NCBI GenBank assembly: GCA_030428695.1
Contig: JAUIEM010000171.1
Span: forward strand, 1 to 19,479
Length of the DNA: 19,479 bases
Source: a bacterium
Lineage (GTDB): Bacteria; Planctomycetota; J058; JAJDCP01
Direction of reading: 5' to 3'
This document shows, in pieces, positions 8,022 through 16,898 of the stretch (its first letter is position 1; each line of letters starts with the position of its first letter). The translations under genes were made by a program, and so were the position numbers. The notes beneath the pieces were generated by a model. It searched no databases and was not told the DNA's origin. It was given only the letters and a program-made list of their open reading frames with translations.

Positions 8022-9251
8022 ATGGGCCGCGCGTCGACAAGGGCCTGGGAAGGAACACCGCGGGCGCTGGGCCGCGCGGGCGCGGCTCGACGGGGCCCTG
8101 CCACGAGCGCGTCGAAGCGCGTGCACCCCGCGGTGGTCGCACGTCGGGATGTCCTCCTCCGGGCCGTGGGCCTGCTCGTCCTTGGCGGGCTGCTCGCCGG
8201 TTGCGGGGACAGCGCGCCGCCGGCGCCGCCGCGGCCGATCCCCGTCGACAGCCGGGCGGCGCTGACCAGCATCTGCGTCGACGTGGTCGCCCCCGAATAC
8301 GCGGCGCTGGTCGTCGGCTGCGAGAGCCTGCGCGTGGCCGTCACCGCGCTCGCCGAGGCGCCGGACGCCGCGCGCCTGGCCCGGGCCCAGCAGGCCTGGC
8401 GGGAGGCGCGGGAGCCGTGGTTGCGCAGCCTCGTCATCGACTTCGGGCCGGTCAAGAGCGAGCGGCTCGGGGTCGCGCTCGACTTCTGGCCGACCCGGCC
8501 GAAGGACATCGAGAAGGTCGTCCAGTCGGAAGCCGCGATCGACAGCGCCCGCGTTGCGGGGCTCGGTGTCGGGGCGCGCGGCTTCCACGCCCTCGAGTAC
8601 CTGCTCTTCGACCCGGATGACGGGGACGAGGAGGTGCTCGCGATGCTCGGCCAGCCCGCGCCGACGCGCTACGCGGCGATGGCGCGCGGGCTGGCCGAGG
8701 ACCTCGTGCGGCGGGCAGCCCAGCTCGAGGCCGCTTGGCGGGACCACCACCCGGCCCTGGTCGAGTTCGGCACGCCCTACGTCAGCGAGCGGGTGGCCTT
8801 CGACAACGCCTTCCGGAACCTGGTCTTCGCCGGCCAGGACATCGTCGAGATCGCGCTCGGCAAGCCGATGGGCATCAGCAGCGGGGGGGACCCGCGGCCG
8901 AAGCTCGCGGAGTCCTTCCGCAGCCGGGCCTCCCTCGCCGAGCTGCGGGTTCGGCTCGCCGGCCTGCGGGCGGCGTGGCGTGGCGGGAGCGGGGAAGCGA
9001 CGCCGGGCAGCCTGGCCGGGCAGATCGCGGCGGCCGATCCCGCGCTCGCCGCCGATGTCGCGGCCGCCTTCGCGGCGCTGGAGGCCGCGCTCGCGGCGAT
9101 CCCCGAGCCCCTCGAGGAGGCGGTGCACAGCGCGCCCGAGGTCGTCGCGGCGGCCTACCGCGACGGCAGGGAGCTGCTGCGCCTGCTCGCGGTCGACGTC
9201 GCCGGGGCGCTCGGCGTCAGCGCGGTGTTCGGCGACAACGACGGCGACTGA
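8022..9251 (+). CDS. Second imelysin family (M75) lipoprotein, with Tat-like signal
   Basis: From the ATG at 8022, one base after the previous stop, the protein has 409 residues. The hallmark GFHALE is at 187-192, and NAFRNLVFAGQDIVEIALGKPMG fits the C-terminal half of the family. The long basic leader contains ARRDVLLRAVG (twin arginines 41-42) followed by a hydrophobic run and lipobox LLAGC (C61). This looks like a Tat lipoprotein signal, unlike the Sec-type signal of the first imelysin. Starts at GTG 8121 or GTG 8133 would give a signal of more usual length; no ribosome-binding site decides between them. Similarity to the first imelysin is low outside the motif, so the two probably have different jobs. 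It is the third gene of the operon, 3 bases from the next one. Confidence 0.88.
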   Translation: MGRASTRAWEGTPRALGRAGAARRGPATSASKRVHPAVVARRDVLLRAVGLLVLGGLLAGCGDSAPPAPPRPIPVDSRAALTSICVDVVAPEYAALVVGCESLRVAVTALAEAPDAARLARAQQAWREAREPWLRSLVIDFGPVKSERLGVALDFWPTRPKDIEKVVQSEAAIDSARVAGLGVGARGFHALEYLLFDPDDGDEEVLAMLGQPAPTRYAAMARGLAEDLVRRAAQLEAAWRDHHPALVEFGTPYVSERVAFDNAFRNLVFAGQDIVEIALGKPMGISSGGDPRPKLAESFRSRASLAELRVRLAGLRAAWRGGSGEATPGSLAGQIAAADPALAADVAAAFAALEAALAAIPEPLEEAVHSAPEVVAAAYRDGRELLRLLAVDVAGALGVSAVFGDNDGD

Positions 9252-9254
9252 TCG

Positions 9255-10538
9255 ATGGCTTCCTGGCGCGAGCGGGCCCTGCGTCCGCTGGACAACGCGT
9301 CGCTCGCGGTCTTCCGCATCTTCTTCGGGCTGCTGATGGCCGCCGGAGTGGTGCGGTTCTGGGCCCGCGGCTGGATCGAGCAGCTCTACCTCGCGCCGTC
9401 GATGCACTTCAAGTATTGGGGCTTCGGCTGGGTGGAGGTGCCGCCGGCTCCCCTGCTGTACGGTCTGTTCGCGCTGCTCGGTCTCGCGTCGCTGTGCATC
9501 GCCCTCGGCCTGTTCTACCGCTTGGCCTGCGCGGTGTTCTTCCTCGGCTTCACATACGTCGAGCTGCTCGACAAGGCGACCTACCTCAACCACTACTACC
9601 TCGTCAGCCTGCTCGCCTGCCTGATGCTCTTCCTGCCCCTGCATCGGCGCTGGTCCCTGGACGCGCGCCGGCTCGGGGAGCGAACCGCGGCGCCGGCCTG
9701 GGTGCTGTGGACCCTGCGGGCGCAGGTCGGCCTGGTCTACCTCTTCGCCGGCCTCGCCAAGCTCGGGCCGGACTGGCTCCTGCGCGGGCAGCCCCTCGCG
9801 ACCTGGCTGGCGGCGCGGGAGCTCCCGCTCTTCGGCAGCCTCCTCGCCACGCCGCCGCTGCCGCTGGCGATGGCCTGGGCGGGGATGCTGTTCGACATGT
9901 CCCTGCCCTTCCTCCTGCTCTGGCGGCGGACGCGGGTGCCCGCCTTCTGCGCCGGGCTGGTCTTCCACACGGTGACGGGCCTGCTGTTCCCGCTCGGCCT
10001 GTTCCCCTGGATCATGGTCGGCTGCACCACCCTGTTCTTCGCGCCGGACTGGCCGTCGCGGCGGCGCGTGGCCGTCGTGGCCCCGGTTCGCCGCTTCCCG
10101 CGCCTGGCCTGGCTCCTGCTGCCGTGGTTCGTCGTGCAGCTCGCGCTGCCCCTGCGCGGGCTGCTGTACCCCGGCAACAGCCTGTGGAGCGAGGAGGGCT
10201 TCCGCTTCAGCTGGAGGGTGATGCTGGTCGAGAAGACCGGGCTGCTGCGCTTCCGGGTGCGGGCCCCGGACGGGCGCCGCTGGGTGCTGCGGCCGGAGGA
10301 CGAGTGCCTGACACCGATGCAGGCCCAGCAGCTGGTCGGCCAGCCGGACATGATCCTCGAGCTCGCCCACCGCATCGCCGCGCGCTTCGCCGCCTCGGGC
10401 CTCGATGTCGAGGTGCGGGCCGACGCCTGGGTCGCCTTCAACGGGCGGCGCAGCCGGCGGCTGATCGATCCGCAGGTCGACCTCGCAAAGGAGCGGGATT
10501 CGCTCGCGCCGAAGCCCTGGATCCTGCCGCTGGAGTGA
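9255..10538 (+). CDS. HTTM / vitamin K-dependent gamma-carboxylase-like integral membrane protein
   Basis: This 427-residue protein has many hydrophobic segments over about residues 14-300, then a soluble C-terminal part of about 125 residues. The motifs fit the HTTM domain shared by bacterial homologues and animal gamma-glutamyl carboxylase: LDKATYLNHYYL (H113), YLFAGLAKLGPDW (K169) and EEGFRFSWRVML (about 314-325). From memory, H113 and K169 align with functional His160 and the active-site base Lys218 of the human enzyme, so catalysis is plausible. The animal enzyme carboxylates protein glutamates using reduced vitamin K; bacterial substrates are mostly unknown. It is the last gene of the imelysin/DHOR operon, 3 bases after the previous stop and with no clear ribosome-binding site, which implies coupling. 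The modified target may be one of its operon partners; that is inference. Confidence 0.88.
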   Translation: MASWRERALRPLDNASLAVFRIFFGLLMAAGVVRFWARGWIEQLYLAPSMHFKYWGFGWVEVPPAPLLYGLFALLGLASLCIALGLFYRLACAVFFLGFTYVELLDKATYLNHYYLVSLLACLMLFLPLHRRWSLDARRLGERTAAPAWVLWTLRAQVGLVYLFAGLAKLGPDWLLRGQPLATWLAARELPLFGSLLATPPLPLAMAWAGMLFDMSLPFLLLWRRTRVPAFCAGLVFHTVTGLLFPLGLFPWIMVGCTTLFFAPDWPSRRRVAVVAPVRRFPRLAWLLLPWFVVQLALPLRGLLYPGNSLWSEEGFRFSWRVMLVEKTGLLRFRVRAPDGRRWVLRPEDECLTPMQAQQLVGQPDMILELAHRIAARFAASGLDVEVRADAWVAFNGRRSRRLIDPQVDLAKERDSLAPKPWILPLE

Positions 10539-10548
10539 GCATCGCTCA
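10536..10548. other. Short dyad joining two convergent stop codons
   Basis: TGAGC (10536-10540) and GCTCA (10544-10548) are inverted around ATC. The stop of the plus-strand HTTM gene and the stop of the minus-strand ATPase gene form the outer ends, leaving only 7 bases between the genes. There is no T-run, so it is at best a weak bidirectional transcript end. Confidence 0.2.
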
Positions 10549-12462
10549 ATCCGCGAGGGTCTTCAGCACCTCACCGGCCGTCGACAGCCCGCGGTTGATC
10601 AGGAAGCCGGCGTAGGCGCGGCGCGGGATCAGGCCGGAGGCCCGGGCCGCGCGCCGCAGCTCCTGCGGGGTGACGCGCTGGACCAGGGCGTCGCGCAGGG
10701 CGCCGGCGACCGGCAGCGTCTCGAAGACCGCGACCCGGCCCGAGAAGCCACTGCCCAGGCAGGCCCCGCAGCCCTTGCCGGTGAAGGCCTGGCTGAGCTG
10801 GACGTCGTCGCCGAGGGCGCTCTGGATCTGCTTGCGGGCCTCGCTGCGCAGCGGCTGCTCGACCCGGCACGAGGGGCAGATGCGGCGCACCAGCCGCTGG
10901 TTGATCACGCCGACCAGGCTGTTGGCGAGCACGCTCGGCTCGACCTCGAGCTCGCGCAGGCGCACGACCGACGACACCGCGTCGTTGGCGTGCAGGCTGG
11001 TCAGCACGAGGTGGCCGGTCATCGCGGCCTCGGCGCTCGCCCGGGCCGAGACCGCGTCGCGGATCTCGCCGACCAGGATCACGTCGGGGTTCTGGCGCAA
11101 CAGGGCGCGGACCATCTGCGGGAAGCCGAGGGTGTTCTTGACCTGGATCTGGGTCTGGGTGATGTCGGGCAGGGCGTACTCGACGGGGTCCTCGACGGTG
11201 ACGATGTTGCGGGTCTTGCGGTCCATCTCGTTGATGATCGAGTACAGGGTGGTCGTCTTGCCGCTGCTGGTCGGGCCGGTGACGAGGATCAGGCCGTAGG
11301 GCTGGCGCACCATCGTCTGCACGACGTCGCGCACCAGCGCCGCGAGGATCAGGTTGTCGAGGCCCGTGCTGAGCATCTGGGCATCGAGCACGCGCAGCAC
11401 CGCCTTCTCACCGTGCACGCTCGGCACGGTCGAGACGCGGAACTCGATCTTGTCGCTGCCGAAGAGGATCCCGAAGCGGCCGTCGAGGGGCAGGCGGTGC
11501 TCGGAGATGTCCATGCGCGCGAGCACCTTGATGCGGGCGATGACCGCCGGCGAGAGCTCGGGCTTCGCGCTCTCGTCCCGGCTGCGCAGGCGGCCGTCGA
11601 CGCGGAAGCGGATCTCGAAGCGGTCGGGGCGGGTCTCGAAGTGGATGTCGCTCGCCCCGATCACCAGCGCCTCGCGCAGCACGTCGTCGACGAAGTCGAT
11701 CACCTCCTGGCCGCTCAGGGCGCCCGTGTCGCTGCGGGTGCGCGGCGCGACGTGGCTGATCGCCGCCGGCGCCCGGCGCACGACGCTGCGCTTGGCCAGG
11801 CGCGCCCGCTGGTGGCGCTGGACGAAGGCGCGGTACGAGGCCGCGCTGGTCGCCAGGGGCTCGAGCAGGAGCCCGCCGGCGACCCGGCGCAGGTCGTCGA
11901 GGGCGGCGCGGTCGTGGGGATCGACAAGCGCGATCGTCAGGCTGTCCCCCTGCCTGTGCAGCGGCACCGCCCGGTGCTGGGCGAGCAGCCGCTCGGGGAA
12001 CAGCCCGTGGGCCTCGGCATCGAAGGCGTAGCGGCTGAGGTCGATCGAGCCGGGCCCCGGCGGCGGCGGCGTGACCTGCGCGCGCAGGGCGAGCTGGCGG
12101 GCGACCGCGAGGCCGAGCCCGGGCACCCGGGCGGCGAGCTCGCGCATCGTCTCGTGGGCGACGACCAGCAGGGTGCAGGCGACCCGGGCGCGCAGGGCCG
12201 TCGGGCTCGGGGTGGAGACGAACAGCGCGCGCAGCCCGACCGCCTCGCCGGCGCCGAAGCGGCGGACGGTGCGGCCGGATTCCAGCTCTTCGAGCTCGCC
12301 GCTTAAGAGGATATAGGTTGCGTCGGCGGGGCGGCCCTCGGCGATCAGCGTCGCGCCGGCCGCCAGGCTGTGCTGCCGTCCACTCTGGACCAGCTGGTGC
12401 AGGCCCGCCGGATCGATGCCGGCGAGGGGAGGCAGGCGGCGGAGGAAGTCGACGAGCTCCAT
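10546..12462 (-). CDS. GspE/PilB-type secretion or pilus ATPase with N-terminal cyclic-nucleotide-binding-like domain
   Basis: The ATG at 12462 (AGGA 7 bases upstream) gives 638 residues; a longer frame to 12663 looks non-coding upstream. Residues about 10-125 resemble a CRP-type cyclic-nucleotide-binding domain (TLIAEGRPADATYILLSGEL). Residues about 145-215 look like part of a MshEN/GspE N-domain (LFPERLLAQHRAVPLHRQG). Residues about 250-638 are the ATPase: ASDIHFE (270-276), Walker A GPTSSGKT (396-403), Walker B VILVGEIRD (461-469), the His box HLVLTSLHAND, and a four-Cys zinc site CPSC (529-532) plus CGAC (565-568). Such ATPases power type II secretion or type IV pilus assembly. In the nucleotide domain the usual phosphate-cassette Glu and Arg are replaced (VGLRALFVSTPSPTAL), so classical cAMP binding is doubtful. 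No pilus or secretion partner genes lie nearby. Confidence 0.9.
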   Translation of the reverse strand: MELVDFLRRLPPLAGIDPAGLHQLVQSGRQHSLAAGATLIAEGRPADATYILLSGELEELESGRTVRRFGAGEAVGLRALFVSTPSPTALRARVACTLLVVAHETMRELAARVPGLGLAVARQLALRAQVTPPPPGPGSIDLSRYAFDAEAHGLFPERLLAQHRAVPLHRQGDSLTIALVDPHDRAALDDLRRVAGGLLLEPLATSAASYRAFVQRHQRARLAKRSVVRRAPAAISHVAPRTRSDTGALSGQEVIDFVDDVLREALVIGASDIHFETRPDRFEIRFRVDGRLRSRDESAKPELSPAVIARIKVLARMDISEHRLPLDGRFGILFGSDKIEFRVSTVPSVHGEKAVLRVLDAQMLSTGLDNLILAALVRDVVQTMVRQPYGLILVTGPTSSGKTTTLYSIINEMDRKTRNIVTVEDPVEYALPDITQTQIQVKNTLGFPQMVRALLRQNPDVILVGEIRDAVSARASAEAAMTGHLVLTSLHANDAVSSVVRLRELEVEPSVLANSLVGVINQRLVRRICPSCRVEQPLRSEARKQIQSALGDDVQLSQAFTGKGCGACLGSGFSGRVAVFETLPVAGALRDALVQRVTPQELRRAARASGLIPRRAYAGFLINRGLSTAGEVLKTLAD

Positions 12463-12834
12463 CGGCGGGTCCTGGCGCGGTTCGTCTCCGAGGGTAGCGC
12501 AGGGGAGGGGGGCGAGCAAACCGCGCCTGCCGCGAGGGGGTCGCGTCGCGCGTCGAGAATCGAGTCTCCCGGGCATCACACCCAACCTCAAGGGCCGTCC
12601 GACCTTGGACGGATGCGCTCCGGTGGCCGAGAAAATTCTCTCAAGCCCGCGCGTCGACCACACGCTTTCCTGACAGGGGTAGGGGATAGAACGTTAGAAC
12701 CACTCGACGGGAACGAGCTGCTGCCCGCGACGCGTCCACGGAGTCACACGCGAGATTCGGGTAGAATGGGAGATGCGCGAGTGTGCGCATGTCGTGTGGG
12801 CTTTCTCTAGAAGATCGTTATCTGAAAACAACTA
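12463..12834. other. Divergent intergenic region between the ATPase gene and nrdJ
   Basis: These 372 bases should hold the promoters of both divergent genes. Visible elements are a dyad CCGTCC/GGACGG (12595-12612, 6-base loop), a short palindrome GAGAA-AA-TTCTC (12629-12640), a -10-like TAGAAT (12762-12767) without a convincing -35, and a dyad ATGCGC/GCGCAT (12773-12790). I found no cobalamin-riboswitch B12 box and no clear NrdR box. No convincing gene is present; reading frames here lack family features. Confidence 0.5.
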
Positions 12835-15800
12835 TTGGCAGGAAAGAGAAACCATGGACTTTTCGCGCAGATTCACGCAGGCCGGCAAGGATCCCCTCGC
12901 AACCGCACGTCGAAGATCGTCGATCCGGACGGCAAGGTGATCTTCCACTGCGAGGAGGTCATGGTGCCGGACACCTGGTCCCAGGTGGCGACCGACGTCC
13001 TCGCCCAGAAGTACTTCCGCAAGGCCGGCGTGCCGAAGCAGACCCGGGCGGTCCAGGAGAAGGGCGTGCCGCGTTGGCTGTGGCGCTCCGAGGCCGCTCC
13101 GGGCTGCGCCTGGGGGGGTGAGACCGACGCGCGGGACGTGTTCCGCCGGCTCGCCGGCTGCTGGACCTACTGGGGCTTCAAGGGCGGGTACTTCAGCTCC
13201 GAGGACGCCGCGCGGGTGTTCTACGACGAGCTGCGCTACATGCTCGCGACCCAGATGGCCGCGCCGAACAGCCCGCAGTGGTTCAACACCGGGCTGCACT
13301 GGGCCTACGGCATCTCCGGCCCGCCGCAGGGGCACTTCTTCTTCAACGAGGCGAACGGCAAGGTCGAGCGCTCGAAAGACGCCTACACCCGCCCGCAGCC
13401 CCACGCCTGCTTCATCCAGTCGATCGATGACGACCTGGTCAACGAGAACGGCATCATGGACCTGTGGGTGCGTGAGGCCCGCCTGTTCAAGTACGGCTCC
13501 GGCACGGGCACGAACTTCTCGAAGCTGCGGGGCCGGGGTGAGCCGCTCAGCGGCGGCGGGCGCAGCTCGGGCCTGATGAGCTTCCTCAAGATCGGCGACC
13601 GCGCCGCGGGAGCGATCCGTTCGGGCGGCACGACGCGGCGCGCGGCGAAGATGGTCACCCTCGACATCGACCACCCCGACGTCGAGGAGTACATCAACTG
13701 GAAGGTGCGTGAGGAGAACAAGGTCGCGGCTCTGGTCTCGGGCTCCCGCCAGGCGAACAAGCACCTCAACGGGATCATGAAGGCCTTCCACGCCCAGACC
13801 GACGAGCAGCTCCGCGGCGACCTGCGCAAGGACCGCAAGCTGCGCCTGGCGGTCGGCAAGGCCCTCGAGGCCAACCTGCCGCCGAGCGCGATCCGCAAGG
13901 TCCTCGACTACGCGAAGCAGGGCTACACCGCGATCGACTTCGACACCTACGACACCGACTACGAGTCCGAGGCCTACACGACCGTGTCGGGCCAGAACTC
14001 GAACAACTCGCTGCGCCTGACCGACGAGTTCATGAAGAGCGTCCGCGACGGCAGCGAGTGGGAGCTGAAGTTCCGCACCAGCGGGCAGACCGCGAAGACC
14101 CTGCCGGCCTCCGAGCTGTGGGAGCAGATCTGCTACGCCGCCTGGGCCTGCGCCGACCCGGGCGTGCAGTTCCACACGACGATCAACGACTGGCACACCT
14201 GCCCGGTCGCCGGCGAGATCCGCGCCTCGAACCCCTGCTCCGAGTACATGTTCATCGACGACACGGCCTGCAACCTCGCGTCGCTGAACCTCAAGCAGTT
14301 CTTCGACGAGAAGACCATCCTGCGCCTCGACGACTTCGAGCACGCGGTGCGGATGTGGACGCTGGTGCTCGAGATCTCCGTCGCGATGGCCCAGTTCCCC
14401 TCGCAGCAGATCGCCAAGCTGTCCTACGAGTTCCGCACCCTCGGCCTCGGCTACGCCAACCTCGGCTCGCTGCTGATGGTGCTCGGCACCCCCTACGACA
14501 GCGACCGCGGCCGCGCGATCTGCGGCGCGATCACGGCGCTGTTGACCGGCCGGGCCTATGCGACCAGCGCCGAGATCGCCTCCGAGCTCGGGCCCTTCAA
14601 GCACTTCCAGGCCAACCGCGAGCCGATGCTGCGGGTGATGCGCAACCACCAGCGGGCGATCGAGAACGCGCCGGCCTCGGCCTACGAGGGGCTGCACACC
14701 ACGCCGGTCGGGGTCGACGCCTCGCACTGCCCCGACGCGCTTCTGCGCCGGGCCCGGCGCTCGTGGTGCGACGCCCTGTCGGCCGGTGAGCAGCATGGCT
14801 TCCGCAACGCCCAGGCGACGGTGCTCGCGCCGACCGGCACGATCGGCCTGGTGATGGACTGCGACACGACCGGCATCGAGCCCGACTTCGCGCTGGTCAA
14901 GTACAAGAAGCTCGCCGGCGGCGGCTACTTCAAGATCATCAACCAGAGCATCCCGCCGGCCCTGCGCGCCCTCGGCTACAGCCCCTCGCAGATCGACGCG
15001 ATCGTCACCCACTGCGTCGGCCACCAGACCCTGAAGGGGGCGCCGTTCGTCAACCACGCGACCCTGCGCTCGAAGGGCTTCACCGACGAGGCGCTGCAGA
15101 AGCTCGAGGACGCGCTGCCGAACAGCTTCGAGATCGGCTTCGCCTTCAACAAGTTCGTGCTCGGCGAGGACTTCCTCAAGTCGGTCGGCATCGTCGACCC
15201 CGACGCCTACCACCTCGACGTGCTGTCCGAGCTCGGCTTCACCCGCGACCAGATCGAGGCGGCGAACGTCTACTGCTCCGGCGCGATGACCGTCGAGGGG
15301 GCGCCGCACATCCGCAGCGAGCACCTGACCGTCTTCGCCTGCGCCAACCGCTGCGGCAAGACCGGCAAGCAGGTGATCCCCTTCGAGGCCCACATCCGCA
15401 TGGTCGGGGCCGCTCAGCCCTTCCTCTCCGGCGCGATCAGCAAGACGATCAACATGCCGCAGGAGACCTCGATCGCCGACGTCAAGCGGGCCTACTGGCT
15501 GGCCTGGGAGGTCGCGACCAAGGCGGTCGCCCTGTACCGTGACGGCTCGAAGCTCAGCCAGCCGCTCAACTCGACCTCGGGCGACCTGATGGACGCGGTG
15601 ATGGCCCAGGCCAAGGAAGAGTCCTCCTCCGACATCATGCGCGTCACCGAGCGCATCGTGCACCGCTACGTCGCCAAGCGCCGGCGGCTGCCCGACCGTC
15701 GCGTCGGCTACACCCAGAAGGCGTACATCGGCGGCCACAAGGTCTACCTGCGCACCGGCGAGTACGACGACGGAGCGCTCGGCGAGCTGTTCATCGACAT

Positions 15801-16482
15801 GCACAAGGACGGCGCGGCCCTGCGCAGCTGGACGAACAGCTTCGCGATCGCGGTGTCCCTGGGGCTGCAGCACGGCGTACCGCTCGAGGAGTACGTCGAC
15901 GCCTTCACCTTCAGCCGCTTCGAGCCGAACGGCCTGGTGCGGGGCAACAAGCGCATCCGCATGGCGACCTCGATCATCGACTACATCTTCCGCGAGCTGG
16001 CGATCAGCTACCTCGGCCGGCACGACCTCGCGCAGGTCAAAGAGGAAGACCTGCGGGGCGACGCGACGCAGCCGAAGGAAGAGCTCCCTTTTGACGGGGA
16101 GGAAGAGGTCGTCGCCGAGCGCGTGCTCGTGTTGAAGAAGTCGCAGCAGACCCCGCAGCCGGCGGCCTCCACCAAGCGCCTGCCGAGCTCGAGCTCCGGC
16201 TTCCGCCGTACCTCTTCGGGCTTCAGCCGCTCGAACGGCAAGAAGAACGGCAACGGCAACGGGCACGGTCACGGCCACGGCAACGGGCGCGCGGCCGCGA
16301 TCCAGGCAGCCTCCGACGAGGCGAGCGCGACCGCGACCCTCAGCGCCGACGACGCGTACCGGCTGGCGCGCCTCCGCGGCTACGAAGGCGACCCCTGTAG
16401 CAACTGCAACCAGCTGACCCTGGTGCGCAACGGCACCTGCCTGAAGTGCGTCTCCTGCGGCAGCACGACCGGCTGCAGCTGA
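12835..16482 (+). CDS. nrdJ: Adenosylcobalamin-dependent (class II) ribonucleotide reductase, N-terminus apparently frameshifted
   Basis: The open frame from TTG 12835 codes 1215 residues and matches the long class II reductase, which makes deoxyribonucleotides from ribonucleotides using vitamin B12. Key features, numbered from 12835, are PHACFIQS (C192), [14 protein letters not shown], the NPCSE motif (466-470) with the active-site Cys and Glu, [12 protein letters not shown], and [21 protein letters not shown] flexible Asn/His/Gly linker (about 1134-1150) precedes a Cys-rich tail (DPCSNC, CLKCVSC) that would shuttle reducing electrons. The family-typical start [14 protein letters not shown] lies in another frame (12854 onward) with AGGAAAG upstream, while [11 protein letters not shown] and all that follows lie in this frame. 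One missing C in the CCCC run at 12893-12896 would explain the break. Otherwise the coding sequence is intact and conserved, so a sequencing error is more likely than decay. Confidence 0.93.
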   Translation: MAGKRNHGLFAQIHAGRQGSPRNRTSKIVDPDGKVIFHCEEVMVPDTWSQVATDVLAQKYFRKAGVPKQTRAVQEKGVPRWLWRSEAAPGCAWGGETDARDVFRRLAGCWTYWGFKGGYFSSEDAARVFYDELRYMLATQMAAPNSPQWFNTGLHWAYGISGPPQGHFFFNEANGKVERSKDAYTRPQPHACFIQSIDDDLVNENGIMDLWVREARLFKYGSGTGTNFSKLRGRGEPLSGGGRSSGLMSFLKIGDRAAGAIRSGGTTRRAAKMVTLDIDHPDVEEYINWKVREENKVAALVSGSRQANKHLNGIMKAFHAQTDEQLRGDLRKDRKLRLAVGKALEANLPPSAIRKVLDYAKQGYTAIDFDTYDTDYESEAYTTVSGQNSNNSLRLTDEFMKSVRDGSEWELKFRTSGQTAKTLPASELWEQICYAAWACADPGVQFHTTINDWHTCPVAGEIRASNPCSEYMFIDDTACNLASLNLKQFFDEKTILRLDDFEHAVRMWTLVLEISVAMAQFPSQQIAKLSYEFRTLGLGYANLGSLLMVLGTPYDSDRGRAICGAITALLTGRAYATSAEIASELGPFKHFQANREPMLRVMRNHQRAIENAPASAYEGLHTTPVGVDASHCPDALLRRARRSWCDALSAGEQHGFRNAQATVLAPTGTIGLVMDCDTTGIEPDFALVKYKKLAGGGYFKIINQSIPPALRALGYSPSQIDAIVTHCVGHQTLKGAPFVNHATLRSKGFTDEALQKLEDALPNSFEIGFAFNKFVLGEDFLKSVGIVDPDAYHLDVLSELGFTRDQIEAANVYCSGAMTVEGAPHIRSEHLTVFACANRCGKTGKQVIPFEAHIRMVGAAQPFLSGAISKTINMPQETSIADVKRAYWLAWEVATKAVALYRDGSKLSQPLNSTSGDLMDAVMAQAKEESSSDIMRVTERIVHRYVAKRRRLPDRRVGYTQKAYIGGHKVYLRTGEYDDGALGELFIDMHKDGAALRSWTNSFAIAVSLGLQHGVPLEEYVDAFTFSRFEPNGLVRGNKRIRMATSIIDYIFRELAISYLGRHDLAQVKEEDLRGDATQPKEELPFDGEEEVVAERVLVLKKSQQTPQPAASTKRLPSSSSGFRRTSSGFSRSNGKKNGNGNGHGHGHGNGRAAAIQAASDEASATATLSADDAYRLARLRGYEGDPCSNCNQLTLVRNGTCLKCVSCGSTTGCS
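12854..12940 (+). other. True nrdJ N-terminus in a separate frame, ending at a TGA
   Basis: The ATG at 12854 opens a 28-codon frame. Its first 14 residues, [14 protein letters not shown], fit the conserved N-terminus of long class II reductases. It then runs off-frame and stops at TGA 12938-12940. Adding one base in the C run at 12893-12896 joins it to PRNRTSKIV of the main frame. The ribosome-binding match GGAAAGAG precedes this ATG and not the TTG at 12835, supporting 12854 as the real start. Confidence 0.7.
16291..16325 (+). repeat. 35-bp direct repeat, copy 1 (inside nrdJ)
   Basis: This segment of the nrdJ linker (encoding [11 protein letters not shown]) recurs base for base at 17112-17146. 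Neither flank extends the match. The copies start 821 bases apart and bracket the reductase Cys tail, its stop codon and the repeat-rich spacer. Confidence 0.95.
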
Positions 16483-16592
16483 GCGCCCGTGTCTTCGCAG
16501 CACGGCCGCTGCCGTTCCGCCCTGGGCGGGGCGGGGGCGGCCGCGTTGCATCGGCGGGTGCTGGGGCCTGGGGGCGGAAGAGGGAAATCAAC

Positions 16593-16640
16593 GCAGAGGC
16601 GCAGCGGAGCAGAGGCGCAGAGGAGCAGAGGCGCGGAGCG
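16593..16640. repeat. Tandem repeat, three 16-bp units
   Basis: The units are GCAGAGGCGCAGCGGA, GCAGAGGCGCAGAGGA and GCAGAGGCGCGGAGCG. The first ten bases are identical in all three. Similar GCAGAGGCGCAG strings are scattered in intergenic DNA of many environmental bacteria, as far as I recall; here they probably mark a dispersed repeat family. Confidence 0.85.
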
Positions 16641-16840
16641 GGTTCTGGCCGGGGGGCAGCGGAAGATTGACTCCAGCAGGGCGCCTGTCCCGCGGTCGGT
16701 TACCGCAGGGACATGGGGAGTTCGAGCTCCGGACTGTCGGGCCGTACAAGGGACGAGAGATCGAGCGCGCAAGGCTGGGATCCCTCGCGAGTCAAGAAGA
16801 CTCGCGGTGGGGCAAGACCAGGCGAGGCTGCAACCCGGTC

Positions 16841-16898
16841 CACGGTCACGGTCACGGCGACGGTCACGCGCCGACGGCCCACGGCCGACGGCCCACGG
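16841..16898. repeat. Hexamer run followed by a 14-bp tandem duplication
   Basis: Five hexamers of the CACGGT type (CACGGT, CACGGT, CACGGC, GACGGT, CACGCG) run from 16841 to 16870. Directly after them CCGACGGCCCACGG occurs twice in tandem (16871-16884 and 16885-16898). The hexamers resemble the GGCACG/GTCACG/GCCACG run that encodes the His/Gly linker of nrdJ near 16262. Confidence 0.8.

Noticed and set aside
7908..10370. Minus-strand open frame of 820 codons opposite the second imelysin and HTTM genes
   Set aside because: Its composition is Arg/Gln/Glu/Pro repeats from reversed codons, while the plus strand has recognisable family motifs.
12463..12853. Cobalamin riboswitch or NrdR box upstream of the B12-dependent reductase
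   Set aside because: I looked for a B12-box-like sequence and for paired NrdR boxes and saw neither; only short generic dyads are present.
12893..12900. Programmed ribosomal frameshift in nrdJ
   Set aside because: The bases around CCCC do not form a usual X-XXY-YYZ slippery heptamer in the starting frame, no stimulating hairpin is evident, and the family is not known to use one.
12832..16551. Minus-strand open frame of 1239 codons opposite nrdJ
   Set aside because: High GC makes long antisense frames common; the plus strand carries conserved reductase motifs throughout, and the minus product is Val/Ala/Arg/Asp-rich filler.
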